A stretch of 64,000 nt of DNA, taken from contig CASHTG010000007.1 in the NCBI GenBank assembly GCA_949357655.1, positions 682,001-746,000 of the forward strand, written 5' to 3'. This stretch comes from Parascedosporium putredinis. Taxonomy: Eukaryota; Ascomycota; Sordariomycetes; Microascales; Microascaceae. The position numbers were made by a program, and so were the translations under genes. The first letter of the stretch is position 1. Every line of letters starts with the position of its first letter. Positions 10,437-22,700 of the stretch are shown in pieces. Under the pieces are notes generated by a model, which was not told the DNA's origin, made no database searches, and saw nothing but the letters and a program-made list of their open reading frames with translations.

Positions 10437-12773
10437 GACGTGGGGACGCTCAGCCGTGGTCAGTTTAGGTTTTTGTTCCACATCCGCGACTTTGGGAAAT
10501 TGGACGGAGAGGACGCCGGTAGCGCGGAGGGGAGGAAGAAGAAGAGGGAGGGAGAAAGGGAGGAGAAGGGGGCGCTGTCGAACGAGAGACTGAGGGAATG
10601 GATGGATCAATGGTGGGGAAGCCACGGCTGATGCTAACGCAGAGTGGTCCGTATTTTCTTTTTCGCCTGTCGCTAGCAACAAAAAGTGATGGATCTATTC
10701 TCTATTGATCAGGTGGAAGAGCCACCGGTGGACACGAGAAAGGAGAAGAGGAAGAAAAAGAAAAAGGCAAGAGGTCGAGGAATGAGGCTTTGTTCCGCAG
10801 GCTACTTGGACATCGGAATGAAGGGGACGGGTAGTATCTTTGACTAGCTTTCAGATGTTTCCCCGTCTTTTACGAGTCTCTCACCTTGTTTGCTTTTTTC
10901 CCTCGATCTAGGTGTTTTCCCTTCCTTTTTCCTTTGTTTCCTTCTTCGACCGAGTATCGTCAGGTCTTGCCTCCCAGCGCGCACATGCAGAAAACATGTT
11001 GCTTTTTGTTCGCTTCGACCGATGCTACGAGTGATGCGGGGGTTTGTTTTTCTCAGCAATCACTTTTAAAGATGTCGTCCGTCATCAGCCGCTATTCCGG
11101 CATGAGGATCCGGGAAGCAGGGATGTGGAAGGGAAGGGCAGGGTCTCTTCTCGGGACTTGTTTGGAAGAACCGGGGTGTTGCAGCGGGAGAGGGTGAGCA
11201 ACTGCAAGTCTGGAGACTCGATTGGAGTTCGTCTTGCATGCACGCATCCACACCACCCATTCTCTAGCACACAAAGACTGAGTTGCACGTCGAGCGTATA
11301 ACCTCCGTTTGGTATAGTAGCAACGCCTGAGTGGAAACGAGAGATCAAGAATAACGAGGGCACAGAAACGGATGGGTGCTGAGGGCAATGTATGAGCACA
11401 CATTGAGGCCGTGACTTGATTTTTACCCGTACGCTCATAATAAAAAAGCTGCTTCTCTTGACACGGGTATTTTCTTCATTCAAGTCTGGACGGTTCGGAA
11501 ATTTGTTGTAGAGAAATTGCCGCTACTCATACAAGCTACATGTAGTCTCAGGGGAAGAGATGATTGCGAGGGGTGTGTAAGATGGTCAGCGATGGCTCGA
11601 TTGAGCTGCTAAGAGACGTGCTATTAAAAGAACATTGAAAGGACAGAAGATAAGGGGTCCTCTTTGTACAAGGAAGAGAAGATAAAAGTGAGAGACAACA
11701 TGTCATAAAAGACGTAGATACATTCATGGACGGAATGCTCCGCGGCGTCCAGTAGTCGTGAAGACAGAGGAACAAACATTGATTGGCGAGGGGTTAAGGC
11801 GAAACCTACTAATCGGGAGCAAGGGGAAATGCAATACTGTCCCTGGTGCCTTGCGCTAGACTAAACGGCCAATTCCCCTTTTTCGTCCCAATCCATCAAT
11901 CTTTGGGAGCCTTCAAACACCGGGCTCTTCAAGTATCACCTAAAACGAATTCGGTGCAACCAACCCTCGCGCGTTCCTCGCCTAGCGTGACTAGCCATAT
12001 CGAACTAGGTTGTGAGGACATCGCGTCGTCTATTGAGAGACCAAGATCTTTCCTCTTCGAAACTCAAGCTTTTGCCAATACCTCGCTGAGAAATACTAAA
12101 GGCTGCAAGGGGGCAACGACGGTCCTACCTGTGGCACCGGTGGTAGCCCGTCGAGGCCAAGAACGGACTGGCACCGGGCCTTTGGGGTAGGTAGAGGCGG
12201 AATCCTTGACCCGGGGCTGAAGAGGCAGGGAAGAAAAGAAGAAAAGAAACAACCCAAAGAAGCCAAATCGCAAGCTATTTCATACGGGTGCATATGCGGA
12301 TGCAGGTGGACTGTCGCCGAGGGCTGAATGTAGCTTGCGGGGACGAGGACAGTTGCTTGGTCCGACATGGCAGGGCTTTTGAGCCGACCGGGAAGGATCT
12401 AGTAGACTATATTCTATTCATGCTATTTTTTTCTTGGTTTCTGTTTCATGCATTTCTTCCTCAATTCGTGTACACCACACCAGAAAATACTACATTAGAA
12501 AGGAGATCTAAAAGGGGCCACTAGTATACACATGCATCGAGATGGTGGAGATGGTACAGCACACCGGGGAGGACCATTGAATCCTTCTCCGGCCTACACG
12601 CACGCCGTCGTCTCTTCTACTTCAGTTTTTCTTTCTTTCCTTTTTTACATCCTCTCTCTCGGCATCAGCCACAAAGCGAGGTTGTTCCCGACACCTCCCG
12701 CAGCTTCAATCGCTTACTTCCACACACGCAGGGGGCCGCCGTCCCGTTTGTTCCGCCGTGTCCGCAAACGTCT

Positions 12774-14168
12774 TTAACCCTCCTTGGGTGTAGGCTTCGA
12801 CTCGGCCTGCTTGCGCTCCGGGCTACCGGGCACGTTGACAGCGGTAGCATCGACGGCCTTGGCGGGGGTAACGTTGGTGACATCGTCATCGTCGTAGATG
12901 GGTGCCTTGGAGGATCGCCTTGGAGGAGTGGCCTTGGCGGCCTTGAACTCGTTCGAGGCCTTGGCATCCACGGGGCCTTGTCGTCGGCAGGAGCCTTGTC
13001 GTCAGCGGGGGCTTATCATCGACGGGAGCAGTCTTCTTGGGCTCCGCGGGGTAGAGCCGTCTACGGCGGACTGGGGAGAGGCGCCATCGAGGGCACCCTC
13101 GCCCTCCTCGTCATCCATGAGCTCGGCGCCGTACACCTCAGGGTGGAGCCTGAAGCAATCTTGCATGCCCCTATAGATTTGTTAGTATGACATCGAGACA
13201 AAAAGAAATACGTCAAGTTTTTCAAAGAAGGGAAAGGGAGGTCGTACTGGAACTTATCAATGCAGTCCATGCCCTTGGGCTCCTCCTTGGAGTACACGAA
13301 GCAGCTGAACGCCGCCCTGAACTCCTCTCCGCACGGCCCGTGAGCCATGCCTCCGAGGCAGGGGCAGTCCCAGTTGATCTCGCCCGTCTCCGGGTTGAAT
13401 GCGCCCTGCTGGTCCGCCTCCTCCTGGAGCGCCGCCGGCGATCCCGCAGGCGCCGCCTGTCCGCTCGTCTCGCCGCTCGCGGCCTCGGTCTTTTCGGGCG
13501 CGGCGCCGCCCTCGGCAAGCGCGGGTTCTTCCGTGTCGGGCGCGGCAGAAGAAGCAGAAGAAGCAGCAGCAGCGGCGGCGGCGGCCACCGCGGCCGCCTC
13601 CTTCGCCTTCTTGGCCTCCTCGGCCTTCTTCGCGTCTTCCGCTTGCTTCGCCGCCGCGGCCTCGCGCGCTTCCTCTCCCTCGTGCGGGCTTCGATTTCCT
13701 TGCGCTTCGTGTCAATGACCTTGTCGACGGTGACTAGCTCTTCTTCCGCGAGCGAGGTTGGCGCGGGGATCGTTTGTGCTGCGTGGTCATGTTCCGTTAG
13801 TGCCTGCTCGTCGTAGCCACTATCCTCAAGTGCCTTGGGCTGGAACCCCTATTCATGTTCATCTTCTTTGGCATATTCCATCTCTTCTTTTTTTCCCCTA
13901 ATTTCCATAATTTTCCCACTCGCTTCCTCGTAAACATATATCCGGGGTTAAAAAGAAGACTCACGCGCAGGATCGTCCGCGAAAAGAGGACTCGTGTTAT
14001 ACCAGTACAGCGCCGCCGCCGCAGCACCCCATCGCGCCGCAGACCCCTTCCACGTTCCCTTTTGGGCCCCGCGCCTGTGGAAATGCTCCTGCCCGGGAGG
14101 GCTACCGTTCTTCTCGTCGCGGCGCTGAGAGTAGCCGGCCGTATCCGGCGAAGAGGAGCGCGAAACAT
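12774..14168 (-). CDS. mia40: mitochondrial intermembrane space import protein Mia40
   Basis: Mia40 is the oxidoreductase that traps and oxidises small cysteine-rich proteins in the intermembrane space. The ATG at 14168 begins a mitochondrial presequence (MFRAPLRRIRPATLS), followed by a short hydrophobic anchor ending ALYWYNTSPLF. After an intron at 13840-13964 comes an Ala/Glu-rich linker, then the redox centre DCPCLGG with its CPC motif, and the twin CX9C core (CGEEFRAAFSC and CIDKFQ...CF). A 77-nt intron at 13171-13247 interrupts the second CX9C. The C-terminal tail is charged and disordered, ending ESKPTPKEG. Frame slips occur in runs at 14060-14063 (A run on the coding strand) and around 12977-13015 (C runs), and one more is needed near the first intron. 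All hallmark residues are present. Confidence 0.92.
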
Positions 14169-14689
14169 CGTGTGTGGAAAGAAAAGGGAGGTTGCCTCGA
14201 TAGACTCGGTTCTATGCTGCGCGGTCGGGATTGGCGTATATCGTTCTTTTCCCCTTGTCCGTGGTCGTATTATTTTTTTCCTTGCACGGATGGAGCTCCC
14301 GGGAAAAAAAAGGGAGGAAAGAAAAATTATCGCGAGTCGCAAAGATCGACCTACAAGGTTCGAAATCGTTAGAAACTACGCCAATCCTAATCCTGAATGG
14401 ATATAAACGTGTGCCAACAGGAATTGATCTCCTGTCCAAAAGGGGGGCACGTACGGGTATTCGGTAGGTCGCACGTCGTCGCGGAAATGTCGTGGGAGAA
14501 TTCGGAAGCTTGTCGATTTGGGAAGCCGGGGGTGAGGTTTTCGTGCTTGGCCTGCGGCTTAGAAATCACCACATGGCTAAAAGCTCGCATTGCTGCAATG
14601 ATTGTTGCCGATGCAGGTACCGGGGCCACCCGACATCGTCTCACGTGACATCACCCTCGAGCCCACGGGAGCAACTCGATTGAACTACA
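14169..14689. other. intergenic between mia40 and LINE relic
   Basis: Upstream region of mia40, with its promoter expected near 14169-14450, running into the left end of a transposon fragment. No gene is seen. Confidence 0.45.
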
Positions 14690-16690
14690 CATTGGAGTGG
14701 CCACAATGCTGACCTTAAATATAAAGGGCGCTTTCGACGCTGTGCTGCCAGGCATGCTGGTACGGAAGCTACTACAGCAGGGCTGGCCGACAAACGTGGT
14801 CAGATAGGTGGCCAGCTGTATAACGATACTTACAGCATCCCTTCACTTAGATGGCGAGACAGGCACATCCTTCCAGGTTCCAGCAGGGATACCAGAAGGT
14901 CCCCAGCGTCACCTATCCTCTTCATGCTATTCATACAGCCACTACTCCATACTGGAAGCATAGATAGAAGAGGAGCAAGGCTAGGGTACGCTGACGATAT
15001 CGCCCTCCTCGCTGCAGGCCACACCTTAGAAGAAAACTGCAGGATACTACAGCAGGACTTCCAGGATATCACCCAGCTAGGGCTACAGGAAGGGCTAACC
15101 TTCGATATAAAGAAGACTGAGCTGATCCATTTCACACGGCGAAAGGACGAAGCTAACCCAAGCATCACACTACGGCTGCCAGCCGCGCAGGCAGACGGCG
15201 CTGACGATGCCCATACCCATGCCGCCGCCGCTAGCAACATCCATGCTACCACCGCTGGCGATGTACACATGGACGCTAAACAGGCAAACGGGGCTCTCCG
15301 CTGGCTAGGAGTATGGTTCGACCGCAAGCTCACTTTCAAGATACATGTAGACAAGATGGCCACGAAGGCCCTACCAGTATACAAGACAACGCCGATCGCT
15401 GCCCTACAGCGGGAGGCAGCAATGCCCCCAATGCAGATAGCCCTGGACCATAGGTCAGCACTGCTAGCAGCCCGTATGAAGAAGCTGGATAGAAGGCACC
15501 CACTAGCCAGCAGGACCACACAGGACCACGCAAACCGCTACGACACGCGGCTACTAAGGACGGCAAGGAAGGCCGGCCTGACAGAGCCACATGACCCCAT
15601 CTCCATAGCCCCATGGGGGAGCAGAGATGGCGACGGCGACAGCGCCCGCATCGGATACAGCGGCGACACTAAGGAGCAGGCGGCCAGGGACTTCCTGGAC
15701 TGGGTAGCTACGGTACAGCAGCCCTATATAGGCTCCTGGCAGCACAAGGCACCATCCGCGCTGAGTTCGCTACAGATATCTACATACGTCTGGATAACCC
15801 AGAGGTTTCCCACGCCCTACTACATACTCCCACAACATCTAGCCAAGGAACCTTTGCCGCCTTCAAGGAAGCAGCAGCGAGGTGGCCAGAAAGGGCAAGG
15901 AAGCCACATACCCAGCCAGGACAGGTTATCATCCGATGGGTGCCGGGACACATGGGCATACAAGGCAACGATGCCGCCGATACCGAGGCGAAGGCAGCAG
16001 CGCTGGCGGCAGCGGACATCCCAGATGACCCAGCCCACCCAGCAACGCTGGCCTACACACGACGGCAGATGAAAGAACAAGCCCACCAGGCTTTCCATAG
16101 CCACTGGGCGGGCGTGACAGGCAGGTATAAGGACCTGCAGATAGTCCTCAAGCGGAAGCCGCTAGAGCTCCGGCTACCACGGTTCACCCTTGGAAAGCTA
16201 TATGCTAGCCGGTCAGGCCACGGGGACTTCGCCAGCTACCACCGCAGGATGAACCATGAGGACGCCCTCACCCTATGCCAATGTGGGCGGGAAAAGACGC
16301 CGGAACACTTCTACTACTGCGGCATTGGAAGGCGGCATAGCGCAGCATTCGCCTGGGGCCTGCTGCAGGCACAGGACATACTTACGGAGCGCGATGGAGC
16401 CTACCTTCTAGACAAGTGGCTGCAGAAGACAGGCTTCTACCGCCATATCTGCTCGCCTTACGCGAAGCCAGTAGCCATGCCCACAAACGTGCCAGCGGTG
16501 GCAGCCACGGCAGCAGACATACCAGCGGCCATACCTACAGCTGGACCCTAATACCTACCCTCTCCCTCCCTCTCCCTCCTACTCTCTCTCTTTCTCTTAT
16601 ACCTCTCCTTTGTACACTTCTCTCTCTCTTATACCTGTCTCCTTATTCAAAGCCTACATCAAGGCAAAAAATATGGCCATATGGCTTATG
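14690..16690 (+). mobile_element. 5'-truncated non-LTR retrotransposon (Tad-like LINE), RT and RNase H part
   Basis: The fragment starts inside the reverse transcriptase (LNIKGAFDAVLPG near 14710). It continues through PAGIPEG and the catalytic YADD (GYADDIALLAAG near 14985), then a thumb region, and an RNase H domain with the GNDAADTEAK motif near 15960. A C-terminal zinc-knuckle-like C-x-C-x8-H-x4-C follows (CQCGREKTPEHFYYC). This order, RT then RNase H then Cys/His, is typical of Tad1-type LINEs of ascomycetes. The endonuclease and ORF1 are missing, stops and frame changes interrupt the RT part, and 3'-UTR-like CT-rich sequence runs to about 16690. It is a dead copy. The reading frame 15940-16551, covering RNase H to the end, is intact. 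Confidence 0.88.
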
Positions 16691-16696
16691 TAAATT

Positions 16697-17260
16697 ATAA
16701 AGCTATATGCTAGCCGGTCTGGCCACGGGGACTTTGCCAGCTACCATCGCAAGCTGAACCATGAGGACGCCCTCATCATATGCCAATGTGGACGGGAAAA
16801 GACGCCAGAACACCCCTACTACTGTGGCATCGGTAGGAGGCTTAGCATCACATATGCCTGGGACCGGCTACAGGTATAAGATGTACTTGGGCTACGTGAT
16901 GGAGCTATCGTAACTCAAGGTACTGGAAATGGATGAAAGTAATGGATACCCGATTGGATGAAAGCCGTTAGATGCAGAAAGGTGTCACTTGCAACGGAGC
17001 TTGATTCGTGATGAAAACCGTGATCGTTCTTGTAACGAAGGGCGTGCCCTTTTCGTGGAATCATTTTTATAGGAAAACCCTATCGGGTGGACAAAGCAAT
17101 CTTGGATGATACAAATGCCTCAATGATCAGGCCCCATATTCAACAGGAGCCTACCTTCTAGATAGGTGGCTCCAGAAGATAGGCTTCCACCGCTGGATCT
17201 TCTCGCCTTACGCGACGCCAGCAGTCATAGAGATATATCCCTTGTTAGCCATCGAGTGCC
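16697..17260 (+). mobile_element. second, shorter LINE fragment, split by an insertion
   Basis: 16699-16905 repeats the first copy from 16195 to about 16400 (start KLYASRSGHGDF), with scattered differences and a stop. After a 240-bp interruption it continues at 17146-17230, matching 16398-16485 (GAYLLD, then WLQK-like). The A-rich end near 17260-17280 (GCCTACATAAAAATAAAAATAAT) resembles the 3' end of the first copy near 16660. The two copies lie in tandem, same strand, and are clearly diverged, so they did not arise from one recent duplication. Confidence 0.8.
16906..17145 (-). mobile_element. solo-LTR-like insertion with 5-bp target duplication
   Basis: This 240-bp block interrupts the second LINE fragment at a point where the first copy is continuous. 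GGAGC stands on both sides (16901-16905 and 17146-17150) but only once in the uninterrupted copy, so it is a 5-bp target-site duplication. Read on the minus strand the block begins TGTTGAATATGGGG, as Copia-type LTRs often do, and contains a TATA box (TATAAA at 17071-17066). The other end is GTTACGATA instead of the expected CA. There is no coding sequence. A solo LTR left by recombination is the best explanation; a small non-autonomous element is the alternative. Confidence 0.7.
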
Positions 17261-17361
17261 TACATAAAAATAAAAATAATATGAAGTGACTAGGGTCGTT
17301 CTCAACATTCTCTTTCACGCGGCACTCGTAATCTTCAATGCTGCATATAAAAAGGACTACT

Positions 17362-18813
17362 CTAGCACCAACCCAAGTGAAGCGATGGGCGCTTCCATGC
17401 CTCATCGTCGTCGGGCTCAGCAATATCAAACGCCGGTGGCACCGTTTCATCGATACCCTTCACCTCCGCCAATCTCGGCAATCTACCGGCCGGCCCGAGG
17501 CCTATCTCTCTCACTAAATCGTTCGCCATCTCGTCCATCGCCGCATGCTTGCCTTTGACGTACCCATACAGACACAGGTACTCCAGACCCGGTGGCAGCG
17601 CGTCCACGAGCTGAACCGACTGCAGGGGCGTGAATCTCGATCCCAACGACGACCGCCGATCGAGGGGATCATCCGTAAAAGCACGAAAGCTAATGCTCAA
17701 CCTCTTCAGCGCCGCCAAGTCCCTCAATGCCTTCAATCCACCCTCCCCGCCCACGGCGGCAGCCTCCGGATGCTCACCATCTCCATCAGGCAAGTCGCGC
17801 GCGAGCAGCGGGCCGGAGCTAGCTTCCTCGTCGATGCGAAAATACGCGTCGCGGTGCCTGTCCAGTCCATTGATTCCTTCGTCCGGGTCATTCGACGATA
17901 TAGAGATAATAGCGGGGCCCAAGTCCAGGTCCAACACCCGCAGCGTTGTCTTGTGCTGGCGAAGCGCCTTGGCTATCAGCGCTAGGTCTATGCTCGGCGA
18001 GCCGCAGTCCGGGTACATGCACCCGCCGTAAGACACGGAGAGCTCCTCGAGCGCCACGGGGATGCGAATCATGGCGGCCATGGTGTCGCTGCTGACGTCG
18101 ACGTGCGCAAAGTCGATGCGGCGGATGCCCGGGGACGTGGCCGGCGGGAATAAGTTGCGCACTGGTTGATATTCCGCCGCGCCGGCCACCTCGATGCTTT
18201 CCACCCGGGGCAGCCGGTGAAAGTACCGAAACAGGTCCATGAACTCGATAGTGTCGTACGTCGACTCGCCCGCCGTTCCCCAATCGCCGGGGTGATATTC
18301 CACCTTTGTCACGCGCTGTAGAGCCGGTCGCGGTATCAATCCGTAGTTGGACTTGAGAAGGTACTCTTCCAGCAGTCCCGGGTTGAGCTCGCCGATGTAG
18401 ACGGTCTCGATGCACGGGCAGAGAGACAGCGTGAGAGCCGCGATGGTGTACGCGGCATCATACAGCAAGCCGCGCTCCGCATCGGTTATCTTATCCGCTC
18501 CTCGCTCCATCCATCCTTCCCACCACGTCAGCGCCGCCACCATTTTTCGTGTGCTTTCTTCGCCCAGCTCGAGGCCCCGCGCCAGGTTGCGGATGACTTC
18601 GTGGGTTTCGCGCGCCATGGCCGGCGCTGCATCATCGACATCTCTGCTTAGTATACTGTACCGTGGCCGAAGCCGAAACGGTCTCAGGCTCACATCGATA
18701 AAGACCTGCTTGACGGACTCCCCGAGGGATTGGTCGTGGGCGAAGCTTGGTAGGAGGCGGTAGGCCTGCTCGAAATCGGGCACTTTGGCGAACCTGATCT
18801 GGGTGTAATTCAT
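17362..18813 (-). CDS. LRR/F-box-like protein lacking an F-box, function unknown
   Basis: An unbroken reading frame of 483 codons begins at the ATG at 18813 (MNYTQIRFAKVPDF); the frame stays open upstream to about 18972, but that part looks non-coding. The protein has irregular Leu-rich segments (for example LFRYFHRLPRVESIEV, VLDLDLGPAII, LKRLSISFRAF, LEYLCLYGYVKGK). This is the layout of the C-terminal LRR half of fungal F-box proteins. No F-box (Leu-Pro-x-Glu type) is found in the frame or just upstream. An alternative is a splice acceptor right after ACCCAG at about 18799, joined to an upstream exon I cannot identify. It may be a truncated duplicate or a divergent family. It lies about 100 bp from the LINE debris. 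Confidence 0.6.
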   Translation of the reverse strand: MNYTQIRFAKVPDFEQAYRLLPSFAHDQSLGESVKQVFIDVSLRPFRLRPRYSILSRDVDDAAPAMARETHEVIRNLARGLELGEESTRKMVAALTWWEGWMERGADKITDAERGLLYDAAYTIAALTLSLCPCIETVYIGELNPGLLEEYLLKSNYGLIPRPALQRVTKVEYHPGDWGTAGESTYDTIEFMDLFRYFHRLPRVESIEVAGAAEYQPVRNLFPPATSPGIRRIDFAHVDVSSDTMAAMIRIPVALEELSVSYGGCMYPDCGSPSIDLALIAKALRQHKTTLRVLDLDLGPAIISISSNDPDEGINGLDRHRDAYFRIDEEASSGPLLARDLPDGDGEHPEAAAVGGEGGLKALRDLAALKRLSISFRAFTDDPLDRRSSLGSRFTPLQSVQLVDALPPGLEYLCLYGYVKGKHAAMDEMANDLVREIGLGPAGRLPRLAEVKGIDETVPPAFDIAEPDDDEAWKRPSLHLGWC

Positions 18814-19722
18814 TTTGTGCCGAGGTGGATTGGATTTTCTTTTGTTTTCGCTTTCTAGGCATCCTACGGCTTGGCTCACCATGGGGAGGTTGTTGGTGTT
18901 AATATAAGGGCATTGGTGCTGTCTTGTTGTCTGGTATCTCTTGTTAATAATACGTTCATCTCCAGGCTGCAATATCTACCTCGACTGCTGCCTTTTTTGT
19001 CGGATCAACCATATCCACAATTTCGAGATGCTGTCGAGGATCTAATACAAGTGCCTTGCTGTGAATCGCCAACGTTGCTTCCAACTACTCATTTCACGGC
19101 CCCTCACTAACATTGGTGCCAAGACAAATCTTAGCGTGGCCTCTGATCCTATGTTGCAACGAGGGCCCTCAGTCAAAGTATATATTTCCTATATTCTTAT
19201 GAAGGTGTAAATGCGTGAACTAACTGCTAGGAATGCCGATTCGTCGGATTTTGTTTTTGATGATGGACGCTGTGCTAACGGGCGTGAAGTGGGTTGCGAA
19301 ATTCGCACGGCATCGCCAGGATATAATACACATTATTTCCCTGGGAATCATTATTACCACCACCATGCCTGCGCCTCCCCTTCCCCTGGCCGTACACTTT
19401 CGACCATGGCCATGGGGCTGAGGCTGCAGGCTGCGTGCGTTGGTCCAATGAGAACGATTCCAGCAAGCCGCGGGGCGATGAGGAGTCAGGCCTTCGCTGG
19501 GCGGTTCAATTTTGATGGGCAATCGAATGGGGTTTTAGATCATCTGGGGTTCTCTTGGGTTTATATTTTGTCCTCATCCCTCGTGAGATGGCATTGTTGG
19601 TCATGATGCAATTTTCGCGTTTGGTAATACTGCCGGCTAGAACCAAGAACCTCATGTGTGGGGGATAGCAAACTAAACGAACTACCCCCACGTTTAAGCT
19701 CGCGGAGCTCCCAGTCCCCGCC
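18814..19722. other. intergenic, divergent promoters
   Basis: Divergent region between the LRR-like gene (minus) and the STAND gene (plus). Moderately AT-rich around 19170-19200. I see no coding sequence with domain character. Confidence 0.45.
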
Positions 19723-22700
19723 ATGGACCCTGCTTCGGCCGTTGGACTTGCATCGTCCATCCTCACATTCATCGATTTCTCCGTTAAGCTCGTCTCCGGC
19801 GCACTCGAAGTGTACCGTTCCGCGGACGGCACGCTCGAGGAAAATGCCCGCCTCGAGCGCGTCATCGGCGACTTCGACGTGGTCGCGGGTGAGCTAGCGT
19901 GTCAGGCGAGTGGTGGTACGCGTGCCGAGCGGTCGATTCGGGAGCTTGCTCTGGAGTGCCGGCCGGACGCTGAACTCCTCGTCGGCCTCCTTAGGTCGCT
20001 GAAAGTGCCCGGGAAGAGGACGCTGTGGAGGAGCGTGGCGGCGCAGTGAAGGCGCTGCTGAAGAAGGAAGAAATCAAGGACTTGAGACAGAGGCTGGGAG
20101 AGTATAGATCTGAAATCATGTTGAATATGGTGCTGCTGCTCAGGTGAGTTTGCTTTCTCCGCGTTGTCGTGCAGACATCTGTGAGGCTGACGACTTGGGC
20201 GAGATATGTAGAGAAGATTGGTCCTCTCTACATTCTGCCTTGTCAAACATTAACAACGCAGCGGATAAATTAGGAGTCGAGCTGGAAAAGGTCAAACTCG
20301 ATGTCATCAAAGAGATACAAGGCGATTCTGTCCCACAGGAGCCCGGTGGGGATGAAATGGGCAGCTTAGAAGATGTCAAAACAAGCCTTCGCAAACTTCA
20401 GCACGTAACGCGGGCGCTGCCGGTGAAGCAGCGAATTCTCCGGCAGCTCATCTTTGACGAATTGCCGCGTCGGCGAGAGCAGATATACCGAGCGGACGAC
20501 GAGACTTGCGGGTGGGTATTCGACACGGACAAGCTGGACCCAGAGACGCGGGGCGATAACCGGTCAAGAGCCAGCCAGGAAATCGTGGAGTGGCTGCGCG
20601 GTAGCAATGGGGTATTGCACATCTCGGGCAAGGCGGGATCGGGAAAGTCGACGCTCGTGCGCTACATTGCCCAGCAGCAGCGTACGATGCAGGAGCTGGC
20701 AACCTGGGCCGGCGAGAAGCCGCTCATCAAGGCTGACTTTTATTTTTGGAACTCCGGATCCGAGTTGCAGCGGTCTCAGCAGGGCTTCTTCAGGTCCCTC
20801 TTGTTTGAGGTGTTACGCTCGGCTCCCGACCTGATTGGCGAGGTGTTCCCCGGGCTCTGGTCACGGTATCAGGGGAGCTGGGTGACAGGGCGGTAGAGAG
20901 ATTCGACTTTGACGAAGGGTCGATACGGGCCGCCTTCGACTTACTTGTGGAAAAGACGAAAGAGTCTGGCTACAAATTCTGCTTCTTCATCGACGGTCTG
21001 GATGAGTATGAAGGTGATATCATGGCGCAGGAGGAGCTAGCCCTACGTCTCGTCCAGTGGGCTGAAATGGACAATGTTAAAATCCTGACTGCCGCGAGAC
21101 CTCACCATGAATACAACGGCATCCTTGCGCGCCGAGACAACACCATCCACCTCCACACGCTCAATAAGCCGGACATTGAGGCATATTGCAAAACCCGCTT
21201 CGCTAAAGATCGGATAGCCTGCCGAGAGGGCAAGTCGCTGGACCCGATTGTGGAAAAGATCTCGTCGTCGGCCGAAGGAATCTTTCTCTGGGCATTCCTC
21301 GTCGTGAACAAGCTACTCGAGGCTATGCGGCAGGGCGACCCGTTACACGTCGTACGGAAAAAGCTCGATGAAACTCCAAAGGAGCTCAACGAGCTCTACA
21401 CGAATCTGCGCAACTCCATCTCGAGCCCGATTGATCGCAAAAGATGCGACAGGATGCTCCTTTTGGCGGTGAAAACCCAGGCAGGAATGATCTCTGCGCG
21501 ATGGGATTTTCGTGGCTTGACGAGGGCGAGTTGGAGAAACCAAACTTTCTCTCCGGTCTGTTGTGTGAGCCGTTCTCGTGGATGGAGGCCAAGAGAAGAC
21601 TATCAAGGGTGGAGATACAAGTACACAGCCTCACCAAGGGGCTTTTGGACTACAATCCTAAGCACCACATGTTCGTGACGAACAGGGGAACCGTCATGTT
21701 CATATCCCAGCATGTGGTGAGCTTCTTCCACCGAACTGTCAAGGACTATCTCTTGGAGAACGAAGCGCGGATGCGAGAACTCGAGGCTTCTTTCCCCCAC
21801 TTCGACGAGGGCATCATCTACGGCAACATTTTCACCGCGGACCACCTTTTGATCCGGGGCACTGTTGGCGTGGACGGTCTCGAAAATCATCTAAGCGCCA
21901 CGGCGAGGGACCTTGAAACATTGGGGAAAGCGGGGGTTCCCTTCCTCGATATGCTCCGCGCTCTCCACGACGCCGCCTTTGAGGCCGCCCCCGTCGAGAG
22001 GCGGTGCAAAGGAGTCCAAGAGTACGAAGAAGCGGTGGAAAGCGGGGTGAGGTGTGTTATCCGCTACGGAAAGGAAAAGTTTCACATGTCTAGCAACCTC
22101 ATATTGGAGCTGATGATGAGGACTAACTCCTTGTCCCGCTTCGTCCTCACTACTTCGACAACCCGCTCTCGTTTCCTCCCGCTCCACGGGCTCGAGGACG
22201 TCATTGGCCTCCGCAGCGACCGCCCCATGTCCTTTATCCACTTCCTAGCCACTAACCAACACTACGATTACGTCCTCGAGCAGCTGGCCGCCGACCCGTC
22301 GCGCATCCGTGCGGCGGCCGGCGACGATTTGAGCCTGCTCGTCTCCGCAATCTCCGACCCCAAGGACCTGGGATCCGACGGCGGGGACCGAGGCTTCGGC
22401 GCGTTGCTCGAGGCCGAGGATCTAGATGAAACCATTCTCGTGTATTGGATCGTGAGCGACCAAGTTGGGACGCTTGACCCGGGGTTCCGCATGCCCGTCT
22501 ATCTAGCGGCGCTGCTGCTGATCGTAGCCAAATGCGTGGAGACGACACCGTGCGACGACGGCTTGCCCGGCCGTAAAGTCACTTTTAGAACGACGACCAT
22601 CGCGCGCGCCACGGACAGTCTTCTCAAGCACGCGCGTCAACGAGGGAAAGCGTCCCTCCTCGCGCTGAGGCAAGGCAAGGGGAGCGGCAAGGACCCGGGC

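Larger units (their letters stand above)
9029..12773. other. long gene-free interval
   Basis: About 3.7 kb between the start of the 8.4-kb gene and the stop of mia40. I find only short, compositionally biased open frames and no conserved domain, intron-exon pattern, tRNA or transposon similarity. It contains poly-purine tracts and a second GA microsatellite. The part next to 9029 should hold the promoter of the minus-strand gene. Confidence 0.5.

Noticed and set aside
13187..13816. 209-codon plus-strand frame opposite mia40
   Set aside because: It is a shadow of the GC-rich Ala/Glu linker of Mia40.
14690..17260. Strong RIP mutation of the LINE copies
   Set aside because: Copies are not AT-rich and differences include transversions and T-to-C changes, so a RIP signature is not supported by eye.
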